Part shown: positions 34,373 to 45,288 of the stretch, in pieces
Layout of the letters: each line of letters starts with the position of its first letter
Numbering within the stretch: position 1 is the stretch's first letter
Assembly: GCF_002234595.1 (NCBI RefSeq)
Contig: NZ_NMUL01000047.1
Location: 1-64,000 of the forward strand
DNA length: 64,000 bases
Direction of reading: 5' to 3'
From: Amycolatopsis vastitatis
Lineage (GTDB): Bacteria > Actinomycetota > Actinomycetes > Mycobacteriales > Pseudonocardiaceae
The notes under the pieces: generated by a model
Told to the model about the DNA's origin: nothing
The model's database searches: none
What the model saw: the letters and a program-made list of their open reading frames with translations, nothing else
Made by a program: the position numbers and the translations under genes

Positions 34373-37300
34373 GTGGTGGGCGTGAGCCGCTGGCGTGTGC
34401 GATTTTCTGGAAGTGCCCAGAGAACTGTTAGTTGGTTTCTCGCGGTCGTACTGATCGTCGGGCTGGCCGAGTCGGCGGGCGTCGCCTCGGCGAGCGTGTC
34501 GACGCCGCACCAGGCTTCCGGAACTGCGGCCGGCAAGTCTCATCAGGCCCCTTCCGCGCTGTCCGCGAAGCAAAAAGGACGCCAGCCTGGAGCCACTCCA
34601 GGAGCCCCGGAAGCCGGTCCGAAGCTGCCTGCTGTGACCCCGCAGCTGTCGAACTCCGAACGGGCGATGCCCACGGCGGGGACCGCCGACGCGCGCACGC
34701 CGGCCCGGAAGCCGAAGCAACAGTCCGAAGTCGTCGCGGACCGAACTCCGACGACGAAAGTCTTCGCCAACGACGACGGCAGCTTCACCGCCCACGTCTA
34801 CAGCACCCCGGTGCACTACCAGACGGCCACGGGGGCCTGGAACGACATCGACGCCACCCTGGTCCGCGGCGACGACGGTGCCTGGCACGAGAAAGCGAAC
34901 TCACCGAGCGTTACCTTCGCCGCGACCGCCAACGCGCCAGAGCTGGTCTCCGTGCCACTGAGCGGCGGCGCGTCGATCGGATTCTCCCTGCAGGACACGG
35001 CATCCGCGGCCGGCCAGCCGTCCGGCAGCGCCATCACCTACCCGGCGGCCCTGCCGCACGCGGACCTCAAATACCAGGCGACCGCCGTCGGCGCCAAGGA
35101 AACCCTCGTCCTGCACGACGCATCCGCGCCGACCAGCTGGAGCTTCCCGCTGCACCTGACCGGCGTCACCGCGAAGCTCGGCGCTGATGGTCGCAGTGTC
35201 GAGTTCTCCGACGCGACGGGCCAGGTGGTCGACACGATCACCAACGGCTTCATGGAAGACGCCAAGATCGATCCGCGCTCGGGTGACGGCGCGATGTCCA
35301 CCGGCGTCACCTACGCCTTGGACACCGTCGGCGGGCAGCAGGTGCTGCGGGTGAGCTTGGACCCGGTGTGGCTGCGGGACCCGGCCCGCGTCTTTCCGGT
35401 CGCGGTCGACCCGACGGTGTCCAATCTGAACACCACGTCCTCGACGTACGTGATGAGCCCCTACAAGAACAACTACAGCAGTGACGCCGAACTCAAGGTC
35501 GGGACGTTCAACGGCGGGGGCAACGTCGCCAACTCCTACCTGAACTTCAACGTCGGCGCCGCCCTCACCAACGACTACATCGAGGCTGTCACGCTGGACC
35601 TGGACGAAATCTGGTCCTACTCCTGCTCGCCCCGCCCGGTGTACGTCGCGCCGATCACCAGCGGCTGGTCGGTGTCGTCGATCAACCAGTACCCCGGCCT
35701 GTCCTACGGGGGAGTGATCGGGAGCAACAGCTTCGCCGGCGGCACCAGCTGCGGCGGCCCGGTGTGGCAGTCGATCGACCTCGGCGACAACCCTTCGGCC
35801 GCCGGCACCCAGCTCGTCGAAAGCTGGGCCCACGGTGGCGGAAACCTCGGCCTCGCCCTGTACGCCAGCGGCAGCGACAGCTACGCCTGGAAACGCTTCG
35901 ACAGCGTCAATTCGCCGTATCCGCCGTACCTGTCCATCACCTACAGCTGGTTCGGCGCGGATTACCAGGTCGCCAACAGCTATGTCCAGCCGACCGGAAC
36001 GGCCGCCGGTTCCCAGCAGGTCACCATGACCAACCGCAGCGCCGGGACCTGGAGCTCACCAGGCATCACGCTGTCCTACCAGCTCTACACCACCAACTGG
36101 CAGCGCGTGTCGGTGACCGCGCCGACGACCTCGCTGCCGCAGTCGGTCGGCCCCAACGGATCGATCACCGTCAACGCCGCCATCGGTGCCGTGACGCCAG
36201 GGCAGTACTACCTGTGCTGGGACATGCAGAACGGAACCACCTCGTTCAACAGTGCCTACGGGGTGCCGACGTCCACGTGCAGCTTGATCAACTCGGCCAA
36301 CACGCCACCACAGATCGACTTCACCAATCCACCATCCAATGTGGTCGTCGGCTCACTGACCCCCCAGCTGATGGCGACCGGACACGACCCCGACAACTAC
36401 CCGGCGAGCGGACTCGACTACGACTTCGTCGTCTACACACCGCCCGCCGCGGGAAGCACGGCTCCGACGACGCTGGCCGACTCCGGCTGGGTGCAGACGA
36501 CCAACTGGAGCGTGCCCGCGAACAAACTGGGGTGGAACCAGTCCTATTCCTGGACCGTCACCGTCCGCGACCACCTCGGGCAGAGCGCGCCGTCGGTGCC
36601 CGCGTACTTCTCGACGGCCGTGCCGCAGCCACTGATCACCTCCCACCTCGGCACCGCGGCCGCCGGAACAGGCCACGATTTCGACGCCGGCGTCGGCGAC
36701 TACACCAGTACCGCCACCGACGCGAACGTCGTCGTCGCCGGGCCGGCCCTGACGATCAAACGCTCGTACAACTCGCTCGACCCGAGAACCACCAGCATGT
36801 TCGGCAGCGGCTGGTCCACCGCCTACGACATGGCCGCCACACCGGACAACGATGGCTCCGGCAACGTCGTGGTGACCTACCCGGACGGCCGGACCCTGCG
36901 CTTCGGCCGCAACGCCGACGGCACGACCTTCGCGCCGCCGCAAGGCACCTACGCCACGTTCAGCCCGATCTCCGGCGGCGGCTACACCCTCACCGACCGA
37001 GGCGGAACGGTCTACAGCCTGAACCGGCAAGCCGCGACGAGTTGGAAGCTCACCACCATCGCCGACGCCGACGGCCGGACCGAAACCCTCGGATACGCCG
37101 CCGACGGCACCCTCACCACGATCACCAACACCGCAAGCAACCGCGCACTGCACCTGACCTGGAACGGACACCACGTCAGCCAAGTCACCACCGACCCGGT
37201 CGCCGGCGGAGGCGCAGCGCTGACCTGGACTTACAGCTACGACAGTGACGCTCTGGTCACGGCGTGCCCACCGACGTCGACCACGCAATGCACGACATAC

Positions 37301-40300
37301 GGCTACACCAGCGGCACCGCGGAGGGCTCGCACTACCGATCGGCGGTCCTGGACGCCCAGCCCTTCGCGTACTGGCGGCTGAACTCCACCGACCAGGGAA
37401 CCGTCGCCTCCGACGAAGTCACCGCGAACGTCGGAACCCAGAACGGCACCTTCTGTACCTCCTCCAGCGGGTTCGGGCACCACCCAGGCCCCGTCGCCGG
37501 CTCGCCCACCACCGGCGACTACTTCGGAGCGAACTGCAACGTACGGCTGCCGGACAACCTAGTCTCCTCCGCCACCTACCTCAGCGTGCAGTTGTGGTTC
37601 CAGACTCCGGCCAACGGACCGGCAGGCGTCCTCTTCTCCACCGGCCACAGCCCCATCGGCTCCGCCAACCCGAACTCAGGTGCGATGCCGGTGTTGTACA
37701 TCGGCACCGACGGCAAGCTGTACGGGCAGTTCTGGACCGGCGCCGTCGCACCGATCGTCTCCGCAGGCAAAGTCAACGAAGGCGCCTGGCACCAGGTGAC
37801 CCTGACCGGGCAAGGCACCACCCAATCGCTCTACCTCGACGGCGCGCTCGTCGGCACCAAGACCGGGCAGCTGGGCAACTACGACCCCGAAGACTTCCTT
37901 GGCGCCGGCTACGTGAACACCAACCCGTGGATCAACGCGCCCGCCGCCGGATGGAGCCAATTCACCGGCAACCTCGCCGAGGCCGCGTTCTACACCCACA
38001 CCCTCGGCGCACCCGCCATCGCCCAGCAGTACGCCGCCGCAACTCAACCCGCCCGCGAACTCACGACCATCACGACCCCGAACAGCAAGGCCGCTGCGCG
38101 GGTCGACTACGACAACGTCGTCGACCGCGCCACTCACCTCACCGACCTCAACGGAGGCAACTGGACGATCGGTGTCCCGACATCGGCCGGCTCCAGCGCC
38201 CAGTACCACGGCGCCGTCCTGAATTCCTCGCCGATGGACTTCTGGCCGCTCGGAGAGTCCTCCGGTGTGCAAGCGGTGAACCTCATGGCGAGCAGCAACG
38301 CGCGCAACGACTGGAGCAACAACTCCCTCGCCGGCAACGGCTACGGCAGCTACAACAACGTAATACTGGGCCAGCCAGGGATGATCCCGGGCGCGCCGGA
38401 CACTGCCGCGGGCTTTAACGGCACCAACTCCACCGTTGCCCTGCCCGGTCCTGGTGACCACTCCGGTCAGAACGTCGGCCTGTGGTTCAAGACCTCTACC
38501 GCCGGTGGCGGCGTACTGCTGTCCTGTCAATCCCAAGCCCCGGGAACCTCGGGCACACCGGCGGACGCACACCCACTGCTGTACGTCGGCAGCGACGGCA
38601 AGCTGTACGGCGAAAACTGGGACGGCATCTACACACCGATGAGCTCCACAGCATCGGTCGCCGACGGCAAATGGCACTTCGCTGTCCTCACCGACGAACA
38701 AGCTCTCTACCTCGACGGAACGCAGATAGCCGGCCGCAGCAACGGCTACGTCGGCTGCGACGCTTTCAATGACACCTACTACCTCGGCGCCGGTTACACC
38801 ACCAGCAGCTGGCCCCACGCACCGACCAACCAGCAAGGCTTCTTCACCGGCTCGATCGCCAACGTCACCCGTTTCTATGACACGCCTTCCGCGACCACGG
38901 TCAAGGCTCTCTACGACGCCTCCCACGCCGCCGCGACCAGCACGACGCCCTACACGACGGTCAAGGTCACCGACCCCGGAGCGGCCACGTTGGCCACGGT
39001 CTACGACCCGAACGGCGGCGGACGGCGGATCTCGGCAACCGACGGCCTCGGAAACACCACCGCCTACACCTACGACACCAATGGATTCCCGTACCGCGTC
39101 ACCGACCCCGACGGCGCCTACACCCTCACCACCCACGACGCCCGCGGCAACGTCCTGTCCGTCACGACCGGCGATCAGGACACCCAATATCAGCAGCGCA
39201 CCAGGTACTACACCTACCCCGCGCCCGGCATGTACTCGAGCACCGACCCGCGCGACGACGAACCGACCGACTACCGCAACCCCGACTCCGCCGACCAGAA
39301 CGACAACACCTACCGCACCGCCTACAGCTACTCGCCCGGCGGCCACCTGCTCAGCACCACCGACCCCGTCGGCGGAATCGTCACCACGTCCTACACCACC
39401 GGCACCGAGACCGCGATCGGCGGCGGCATCGAGCCGAAGGGACTCCCGGCCAGCCGCACCGACGCGGCCCACAACACCACGCGATACAGCTACACCAGCG
39501 CCGGCGACCTCGCCCAGACCGTTCTGCCAAGCGGCCTGACGACAACATTCGCCTACGACAACCTCGGCCGCCGGACCAGCAGCACCGACGTCTCCGACGC
39601 CTTCCCGACCGGCCTCACCACGGCCTACACCTACGACGGCAACAGCCGCCTCCTCACCCGGACCGACCCGGCCACCACCGACGCGATCACCGGGAAGAAC
39701 CACACCGGCCGCACGAGCTGGACCTATGACCCCGACGGCGACCTGCTCACCACCACGAAGTCCGACTTGACCGGTGGCGACGCACCCCGCGCAGACGTCA
39801 CCACCTACGACAGCCACGACCATCCCGCGACCCACACCGACCCGCTGAACCGGCAGACCTCCTACGGGTACGACGCCTACGGCAACCTCGCCGCCCGAAC
39901 CGACCCGGCCGGCACCACGCTCGCCTTCGCCTACGACCCCAACGGACGACAAACCACCGCGACACTGCGGAACTGGAACGGTGATCCGACCAGCCCGTCA
40001 ACACCCACGGATGTGGTGGTGGACTCGCGCGCCTACGACCCGGCCGGACTGCTCGCCACCGACACCGATGCGATGGGCCGCGAGCACACCTACACCTACA
40101 ACGCCGCCGGGCAGGAAACCTCCGACATCCTGTTCGGGCCGGGCGACGGGTATTCGTTCCGGCTGGCCTACAGCTACGACTTCGCCGGTAACCTCACCGA
40201 GTCCGACCAAGGACCGATCCGCGACGACGCCCAGACATGGTTGAAGCTCGACGCGGCCGGCCGCGTGATCCAGACCGCGCTCAACGGCGACAGGGTCACC

Positions 40301-43300
40301 GACTACACCCGGGACACCGCCGGACGTATCAGCTCGCAGAAGCTCGCCAACGGCTCGGTCACCGAGCAAACCGACTTCACCTACGACACCTTCGGCAATC
40401 CGACCTCTCAAACCGTCCACAACGGAACAACGAACCTCACCACCACGTGGACCTACGACCAGCGGGGACTGTCCACATCGACGACCGACCCTCGCGGCAC
40501 CGGCTATACGACCAACTACAGCCACGACGCGATGGGCCGGCTGACCACCACAGTCGCGCCGACCACGAATGTCGAAACCGGCGGCTCGGCACCGATGCCG
40601 GCCCGCCCGATCAGCCAGACCGGCTACGACACCTTCGGGGAGCCGACGGCGACATCGGATCCCGATGGCAACATCATCACCAACAGCTACGACGCCAACG
40701 GCGAACTGCTCGCCGTCTCCGCACCCGCGTACACCCCGCCGGGAGCGACCACCAGCATCACCCCGACCACGAGCCGGACCTACGACCCGGCCGGGAACGT
40801 CGCGACCACCACCGACCCGCTGAGCAACGTCACCACCAACACCTATGACCAGTTGGGCCGGCTGGTGCAGACGGCACTGCCTGCCGTCGGCGGTACGACA
40901 CCGATCCGGCACTACGGCTACGACCTCGACGGAGAACTGCTCTCCTCGATGGACCCCACCGGTGCCCGTACCGAAGCGACGTACAACGCGCAAGGGGAGC
41001 AGCTGACCTCCACTGCCGTCGTCCGCCAGCCGGTCAACGCCGCCTATACGACCACGTACCACTACTACAACGAGGGCCGCACGCTGGGTGCCCCCACCGC
41101 AGTCATCCAGCCCGGAGGTCAACAAGAAAAATTCCAGTATGACAACGCCGGTGACGTGACCTCCGACACCGACGCCCTGCAGCACACCACCACCTACCGC
41201 TACGACGAGGCGGGCCGCCCCACCGGTACCACGTTGCCGGACGGCACGTCGACGACGCGCAGCTACGACCCGGCCGGTCGGCACACCGGTTCGGCCCAGC
41301 TGGACGCCGCCGGCCACACCCTGGCGACGACCAGCGCGACGTACGACACAGCGGGCAACCTGGCCAGCAGCACCGATCCCCTCAACGCGACGACCACCTA
41401 CAGCCACGACGCCCACGGCCGGCTGACCCAGCGCGTCGACCCGGTCTCAGCCGGATCGACGATCACCACCAGCAACGGCTACGACGCCGCCGGGCACCTC
41501 ACCCGCGCCACCGACGGCGCCGGCCACGCCACCACCTTCACCTACAACAGCCTCGGGCTGCTCGAGTCGAAGATCGCACCCCACGTCGCCGGCTACACCA
41601 CCGCCGCCGACAGCACAACGACCCTGACCTACGACGGCGCCGGCCGGCCGACGGCAGTCTCGCTACCCGGCGGAGTCGGCACGTCCCTCACCTATGACGC
41701 GCTGGGCCGCGTCACCGCGGAGACCGGCACCGGCGCACAAGCCCCGACGCCCAACCGCACCTTCGGCTACGACGCCGCCGACCGGCTCACCTCCGTCGGC
41801 GCTCCCAGCGGCACCGAGACGTTCACCTACGACGACCGCGGCGACCTGCTCACCGGAGCCGGTCCCGCCGGCACCAGCAGCTTCAGCTACAACAGCAACG
41901 GACAGCTGGCCACCCGCACCGACCGGGCCGGCACCGCGACCTTCACCTACGACGCCGCCGGGCAACTGGCCACCGCCACCGAACCCCAGACCGGCACCAC
42001 CGCCACCTACGGCTACAACACGATCGGGCAGGTCACCTCGATCGGGTACGGCACCTCGGCCGCCACCCAGACCAACACCTACAACGACCAGCACCAGCTC
42101 ACCAGTCAAGCCCTGACCGCCCCCGGCGGCGCGAGCGAAGCCTCGATCACCTACGGCTACGACACCGAGGGCCGGACCACCAGCCGAACCACCACCGGCA
42201 CCGCAGGCGCCGCCAGCACCACCTACGGGTACGACCAATCCGGCCGACTGACCGCCGCCACCAACGGCGGCACCACAACGACCTACGGCTACGACAGTGC
42301 CGGCAACCGCACCCAGGCCGGAACGGCAACGGCGACGTACAACGAACGCAACCAGCTGGTCAGCGCCGGATCCACCAGCTACAGCTACACCGCTCGCGGA
42401 ACCCTCTCGTCGAAGACGTCCGGCGGGACGACGACCAGTTACGGCTACGACGCCTTCGGCCAGCTCGCAACCGACGGCACGAACAACTACAGCTACGACT
42501 CCCTCGGCCGCATGCTGACCAGCGGAGCCAACACCTTCAGCTACGACGGCACCACCAGCACCCTCACCGGCGACGGCACCGACGCCTACAGCCGCGGACC
42601 GGACGGTGAGCTGGTGTCGGTCAGCCGGGGCGGCCACGCCGCGCTCGCGTTCACCAACACCCACGGCGATCTCACCGCGACCTTCACCGCCGGCGGCACC
42701 TCCCTCGACGGTTCCACGGCGTTCGATCCGTACGGCCAGCCGACCGCGGTCTCGGGAAACAGCTACGACCTGGGCTACCAAGGTGGCTGGACCAGTCCCA
42801 CCACCGGGTACGTCGCCACCGCGTCACGCTGGTACGACCCCACGACCGGAGACTTCACCAGCCAGGACACGCAGCTGTCACTCGGCGGACCGGCGGTCAC
42901 CGGCAACGGCTACACCTACGGCGACGACGACCCGCTGGACAACCTCGACCCCACGGGCAACAGCTCCTGCGGCGGCCGCGCGAAGCCGAAACCCAAGCCC
43001 AAACCGCAGCGGCCGAAACAACGGGGCAAGGCCAAGTCCTCCACTGCTCCGGCGTCGTCAGCCTCCTACAGCTACGACGACGGGCACGAAGCCTGGGCCC
43101 TGTACGACCTCCAGTACCGTAACGCGCACCCTGACGTGCCTGAGCCCGTACCAAACGGGTACGACGAGTTCGGCGGCACGATCCCGTACTGGAACAACGG
43201 AACGCTGCTCCCGGGCCGCGGCGCTTTCGGGGCCAACCCGTTCGACGATCTTCTGGACCTCGTCTTCGGCGGTGGTCTCGTCCCGGAGTCGGGAGACAGC

Positions 43301-43981
43301 TGCGAGGAGCCCACCAAGCCGTCCCGGCCCACGGCCGAGCAGGGCATCAACGAGAAGCCGGTCAACGAACGACCGAGCGGGCAGAACACGTCCCCGACCC
43401 AGCCGGGTACGAAAAACGGTGACAGTGGCCCCGCCGTCGAACCGGTGAACACGGCAACCGCGGCTGAAGTCAATCCTGCGGCCGACCAGGCGCCGTTCGA
43501 AGGCGCCACCCAACCGGGTGGGGCGTCCTCGGAACCGGCGGCCGGCGGGAGCCGGATCAGCGACCTGAGCGACGACCACCAAGCGAGCATCCAGAACCTG
43601 AGAGACGCCGCCGACCGCGCCCGCGACGGAACGATCGACGACATCGAGCGGACTTTGACCGAGCCCGAATTCGATCAAATGGAGCGAGCGTTCGACAAGA
43701 AACAGTACTGGCGTGTGAAGCAGTTTTTCGGCAAATACATGGAAAAAGCCATCGCGCAGGACCGGTCAATCAATGATGACCAGAACATCACCCGACTCGG
43801 GAGGCCGTTCCGGGCAGAGCCGGATTTTCGGGTCGGGAAATTCAACATCGATATCACAACTGATACTGAATACTCCGAAAGGATCCATCTCAGGCGTGAG
43901 TACATTGACTCGAAGGAGAATCTGCTGACCTACCGGAGGCTGACCGTCCCGGAGATGATCGAACTATTCGGTGAGGCATGA
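34373..43981 (+). CDS. Giant secreted RHS/YD-repeat polymorphic toxin
   Basis: 3202 residues from GTG 34373 (in-frame GTGs at 34376 and 34382 are alternatives). A signal sequence (TVSWFLAVVLIVGLAESAG) leads. A DNRLRE-type module lies at about 340-530, an RHS-entry domain at about 765 (HDFDAGVGDYTSTATD, KRSYNSLDPRTTSMFG), two LamG/concanavalin-like domains at about 985-1220 and 1275-1510, and YD repeats (YDxxGRLT, YDAxGN) from about 1540 to 2780. The RHS core ends with TGYVATASRWYDPTTGDF and GNGYTYGDDDPLDNLDPTG near 2810-2865. A Pro/Lys linker follows. The C-terminal 140 residues are the toxin: DQNITRLGRPFRAEPDFRVG then KFNIDITTDTEY, suggesting a restriction-endonuclease (PD-(D/E)XK) fold. The repeats form a shell that encloses the toxin. 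Immunity candidates follow directly. Confidence 0.92.
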   Translation: MVGVSRWRVRFSGSAQRTVSWFLAVVLIVGLAESAGVASASVSTPHQASGTAAGKSHQAPSALSAKQKGRQPGATPGAPEAGPKLPAVTPQLSNSERAMPTAGTADARTPARKPKQQSEVVADRTPTTKVFANDDGSFTAHVYSTPVHYQTATGAWNDIDATLVRGDDGAWHEKANSPSVTFAATANAPELVSVPLSGGASIGFSLQDTASAAGQPSGSAITYPAALPHADLKYQATAVGAKETLVLHDASAPTSWSFPLHLTGVTAKLGADGRSVEFSDATGQVVDTITNGFMEDAKIDPRSGDGAMSTGVTYALDTVGGQQVLRVSLDPVWLRDPARVFPVAVDPTVSNLNTTSSTYVMSPYKNNYSSDAELKVGTFNGGGNVANSYLNFNVGAALTNDYIEAVTLDLDEIWSYSCSPRPVYVAPITSGWSVSSINQYPGLSYGGVIGSNSFAGGTSCGGPVWQSIDLGDNPSAAGTQLVESWAHGGGNLGLALYASGSDSYAWKRFDSVNSPYPPYLSITYSWFGADYQVANSYVQPTGTAAGSQQVTMTNRSAGTWSSPGITLSYQLYTTNWQRVSVTAPTTSLPQSVGPNGSITVNAAIGAVTPGQYYLCWDMQNGTTSFNSAYGVPTSTCSLINSANTPPQIDFTNPPSNVVVGSLTPQLMATGHDPDNYPASGLDYDFVVYTPPAAGSTAPTTLADSGWVQTTNWSVPANKLGWNQSYSWTVTVRDHLGQSAPSVPAYFSTAVPQPLITSHLGTAAAGTGHDFDAGVGDYTSTATDANVVVAGPALTIKRSYNSLDPRTTSMFGSGWSTAYDMAATPDNDGSGNVVVTYPDGRTLRFGRNADGTTFAPPQGTYATFSPISGGGYTLTDRGGTVYSLNRQAATSWKLTTIADADGRTETLGYAADGTLTTITNTASNRALHLTWNGHHVSQVTTDPVAGGGAALTWTYSYDSDALVTACPPTSTTQCTTYGYTSGTAEGSHYRSAVLDAQPFAYWRLNSTDQGTVASDEVTANVGTQNGTFCTSSSGFGHHPGPVAGSPTTGDYFGANCNVRLPDNLVSSATYLSVQLWFQTPANGPAGVLFSTGHSPIGSANPNSGAMPVLYIGTDGKLYGQFWTGAVAPIVSAGKVNEGAWHQVTLTGQGTTQSLYLDGALVGTKTGQLGNYDPEDFLGAGYVNTNPWINAPAAGWSQFTGNLAEAAFYTHTLGAPAIAQQYAAATQPARELTTITTPNSKAAARVDYDNVVDRATHLTDLNGGNWTIGVPTSAGSSAQYHGAVLNSSPMDFWPLGESSGVQAVNLMASSNARNDWSNNSLAGNGYGSYNNVILGQPGMIPGAPDTAAGFNGTNSTVALPGPGDHSGQNVGLWFKTSTAGGGVLLSCQSQAPGTSGTPADAHPLLYVGSDGKLYGENWDGIYTPMSSTASVADGKWHFAVLTDEQALYLDGTQIAGRSNGYVGCDAFNDTYYLGAGYTTSSWPHAPTNQQGFFTGSIANVTRFYDTPSATTVKALYDASHAAATSTTPYTTVKVTDPGAATLATVYDPNGGGRRISATDGLGNTTAYTYDTNGFPYRVTDPDGAYTLTTHDARGNVLSVTTGDQDTQYQQRTRYYTYPAPGMYSSTDPRDDEPTDYRNPDSADQNDNTYRTAYSYSPGGHLLSTTDPVGGIVTTSYTTGTETAIGGGIEPKGLPASRTDAAHNTTRYSYTSAGDLAQTVLPSGLTTTFAYDNLGRRTSSTDVSDAFPTGLTTAYTYDGNSRLLTRTDPATTDAITGKNHTGRTSWTYDPDGDLLTTTKSDLTGGDAPRADVTTYDSHDHPATHTDPLNRQTSYGYDAYGNLAARTDPAGTTLAFAYDPNGRQTTATLRNWNGDPTSPSTPTDVVVDSRAYDPAGLLATDTDAMGREHTYTYNAAGQETSDILFGPGDGYSFRLAYSYDFAGNLTESDQGPIRDDAQTWLKLDAAGRVIQTALNGDRVTDYTRDTAGRISSQKLANGSVTEQTDFTYDTFGNPTSQTVHNGTTNLTTTWTYDQRGLSTSTTDPRGTGYTTNYSHDAMGRLTTTVAPTTNVETGGSAPMPARPISQTGYDTFGEPTATSDPDGNIITNSYDANGELLAVSAPAYTPPGATTSITPTTSRTYDPAGNVATTTDPLSNVTTNTYDQLGRLVQTALPAVGGTTPIRHYGYDLDGELLSSMDPTGARTEATYNAQGEQLTSTAVVRQPVNAAYTTTYHYYNEGRTLGAPTAVIQPGGQQEKFQYDNAGDVTSDTDALQHTTTYRYDEAGRPTGTTLPDGTSTTRSYDPAGRHTGSAQLDAAGHTLATTSATYDTAGNLASSTDPLNATTTYSHDAHGRLTQRVDPVSAGSTITTSNGYDAAGHLTRATDGAGHATTFTYNSLGLLESKIAPHVAGYTTAADSTTTLTYDGAGRPTAVSLPGGVGTSLTYDALGRVTAETGTGAQAPTPNRTFGYDAADRLTSVGAPSGTETFTYDDRGDLLTGAGPAGTSSFSYNSNGQLATRTDRAGTATFTYDAAGQLATATEPQTGTTATYGYNTIGQVTSIGYGTSAATQTNTYNDQHQLTSQALTAPGGASEASITYGYDTEGRTTSRTTTGTAGAASTTYGYDQSGRLTAATNGGTTTTYGYDSAGNRTQAGTATATYNERNQLVSAGSTSYSYTARGTLSSKTSGGTTTSYGYDAFGQLATDGTNNYSYDSLGRMLTSGANTFSYDGTTSTLTGDGTDAYSRGPDGELVSVSRGGHAALAFTNTHGDLTATFTAGGTSLDGSTAFDPYGQPTAVSGNSYDLGYQGGWTSPTTGYVATASRWYDPTTGDFTSQDTQLSLGGPAVTGNGYTYGDDDPLDNLDPTGNSSCGGRAKPKPKPKPQRPKQRGKAKSSTAPASSASYSYDDGHEAWALYDLQYRNAHPDVPEPVPNGYDEFGGTIPYWNNGTLLPGRGAFGANPFDDLLDLVFGGGLVPESGDSCEEPTKPSRPTAEQGINEKPVNERPSGQNTSPTQPGTKNGDSGPAVEPVNTATAAEVNPAADQAPFEGATQPGGASSEPAAGGSRISDLSDDHQASIQNLRDAADRARDGTIDDIERTLTEPEFDQMERAFDKKQYWRVKQFFGKYMEKAIAQDRSINDDQNITRLGRPFRAEPDFRVGKFNIDITTDTEYSERIHLRREYIDSKENLLTYRRLTVPEMIELFGEA

Positions 43982-44038
43982 CGGACGCCAGGTATGCTTC
44001 GATCGTTCGCAACCGGCCCGACCTTGTGAGTGCACCAG

Positions 44039-44722
44039 ATGACTCGAGTGACCTACGAAAACCAGGAGTTTCAGCACCTCCGGCTCGTCGACCGGCAGCG
44101 TACGCTTGCGGGTATCTCGGTCCGGGGCGGAGAGCTCTTCGACTGTGTGATCGTGCAGGTCGACGACCCGGCGTACCCCATCCGGATCGTCGACTCGGAG
44201 ATCGCCGGGACGCGGCTGGTGAACAGTGCCGCGTTCGGCGTGCGGTTCGAGGACGTCACGGTGACCGACTGTCCCACCCCCGCAGATCCGGTCTTCTTGG
44301 ACGGGTGCTTGTTCCGGCATCTCGTTCTGCGTGGGCGGCTGGGCTCGTGGCTCTTCCGTGAAATGCCGAAGTCGATCCCCGACGACCTCCGGAAAGCTTT
44401 CGCCGAAGCCGAACAGCGGTTCTACGCGGAGGGCGAGTACGCGTTGGACATCACCGAGGCGGTGTTCGAATCCGCGTCGATGTTCTCCTTGCCCGGAGAC
44501 CTCGTCCGGCGCGATCCGGAGACGCAGTTCCTGGTCCGCAAGGAACGATTGGCAGGGGCGGACCTCTCGATGTTGCCGCGAGCCACGCAGCGTCGGCTCA
44601 AACGTGCGGCCCGCAGCCCCTTCGACTCCACTGTCCTCGTCGTCGGCCGGGACGAGCCGGACTTCAAGGAAAGCCTGGCGAGCCACCGGCAGCTGGTCGA
44701 CCTGGGTATCGCCGAGGCTTGA
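44039..44722 (+). CDS. Probable immunity protein for the RHS toxin
   Basis: 227 residues from ATG 44039 (an in-frame GTG at 44030 is possible), 57 bases after the toxin stop. The first half alternates short strands (GISVRGGELFDCVIVQV, IRIVDSEIAGTRLVNSAAFG, RFEDVTVTDCP, FLDGCLFRHLVLRG) in a pentapeptide-like, right-handed-coil rhythm. The second half is helical (DDLRKAFAEAEQRFYAEGE, ATQRRLKRAARSPFD). The first gene behind an RHS toxin tip is normally its antidote, so an inhibitor of the nuclease tip is likely. A small overlapping frame at 43978 (ATGA overlap with the toxin stop) is an alternative beginning but lacks homologous-looking continuation. Confidence 0.65.
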   Translation: MTRVTYENQEFQHLRLVDRQRTLAGISVRGGELFDCVIVQVDDPAYPIRIVDSEIAGTRLVNSAAFGVRFEDVTVTDCPTPADPVFLDGCLFRHLVLRGRLGSWLFREMPKSIPDDLRKAFAEAEQRFYAEGEYALDITEAVFESASMFSLPGDLVRRDPETQFLVRKERLAGADLSMLPRATQRRLKRAARSPFDSTVLVVGRDEPDFKESLASHRQLVDLGIAEA

Positions 44723-44742
44723 GGACGAAGGGCAAGGTTACG

Positions 44743-45174
44743 GTGCTATACACGTACTTCGCGGCGCAAGGAGACCGAGAAGCGGCGACGACCGCTGCCG
44801 GCATCGACGCCGAACTCGCCGGGGTGGTGGTCAAGGGAGTCGATCCGCTGGACGAACTCGTACGACTCGAATCAGTTCTGACGGGGCGCTCCCTTGAGGA
44901 GATCCGATCCGACCCGAGGCACGGCTGGGTGGTCGCAGAGTTCGACGAGGGCGACTGCGTCGTTCTGTCGTTGACTGACTCGCTGACGAGGGCTCTCGCG
45001 TCAACGGAGCCGGACGTCCTGCGGCGGACGGTGTCGAATGCCGCCGGCGCGGGCGGTTCCCTCAGCATCGTCGCCGATCGGCCGGCGCTGACGGACTTCA
45101 CGGCGGCGCTGGCAGCGCTGGCTCGTCGCGGCGTCTCGGATGGTCACAAACTGTACTGTCGAATCGCACCTTGA
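44743..45174 (+). CDS. Immunity-like protein of an actinobacterial hypothetical family
   Basis: 143 residues from GTG 44743 (MLYTYFAAQGDREAATTAAG), with GAAGGGCAAGG upstream; a TTG at 44719 would add eight residues. It has a ferredoxin-like alternation: LVRLESVLTGRSLEEI, DPRHGWVVAEFDEGDCVVLSLTDSLTRALAS, ALTDFTAALAALARRGV. The family is common beside toxin cassettes and probably serves as a further immunity protein. It starts 20 bases after the previous gene, so the two are co-transcribed. Confidence 0.6.
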   Translation: MLYTYFAAQGDREAATTAAGIDAELAGVVVKGVDPLDELVRLESVLTGRSLEEIRSDPRHGWVVAEFDEGDCVVLSLTDSLTRALASTEPDVLRRTVSNAAGAGGSLSIVADRPALTDFTAALAALARRGVSDGHKLYCRIAP

Positions 45175-45288
45175 GACTTCTCCCGCCGTTGGCCGTGTCG
45201 CGGTTTAGCCGGCGGGTACTCGTGCCGCCCTGCATCGGTGGTGGGTGGGAATCCGTGCTCTACGGGCAACGTGTTAGGAGACATCGAC

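Noticed and set aside
37676..39952. Large open frames antisense to or out of phase with the RHS gene (also at 39998-41416 and 41663-42781)
   Set aside because: They are Gly/Val-rich mirror frames of YD repeats without starts, ribosome sites or domains.
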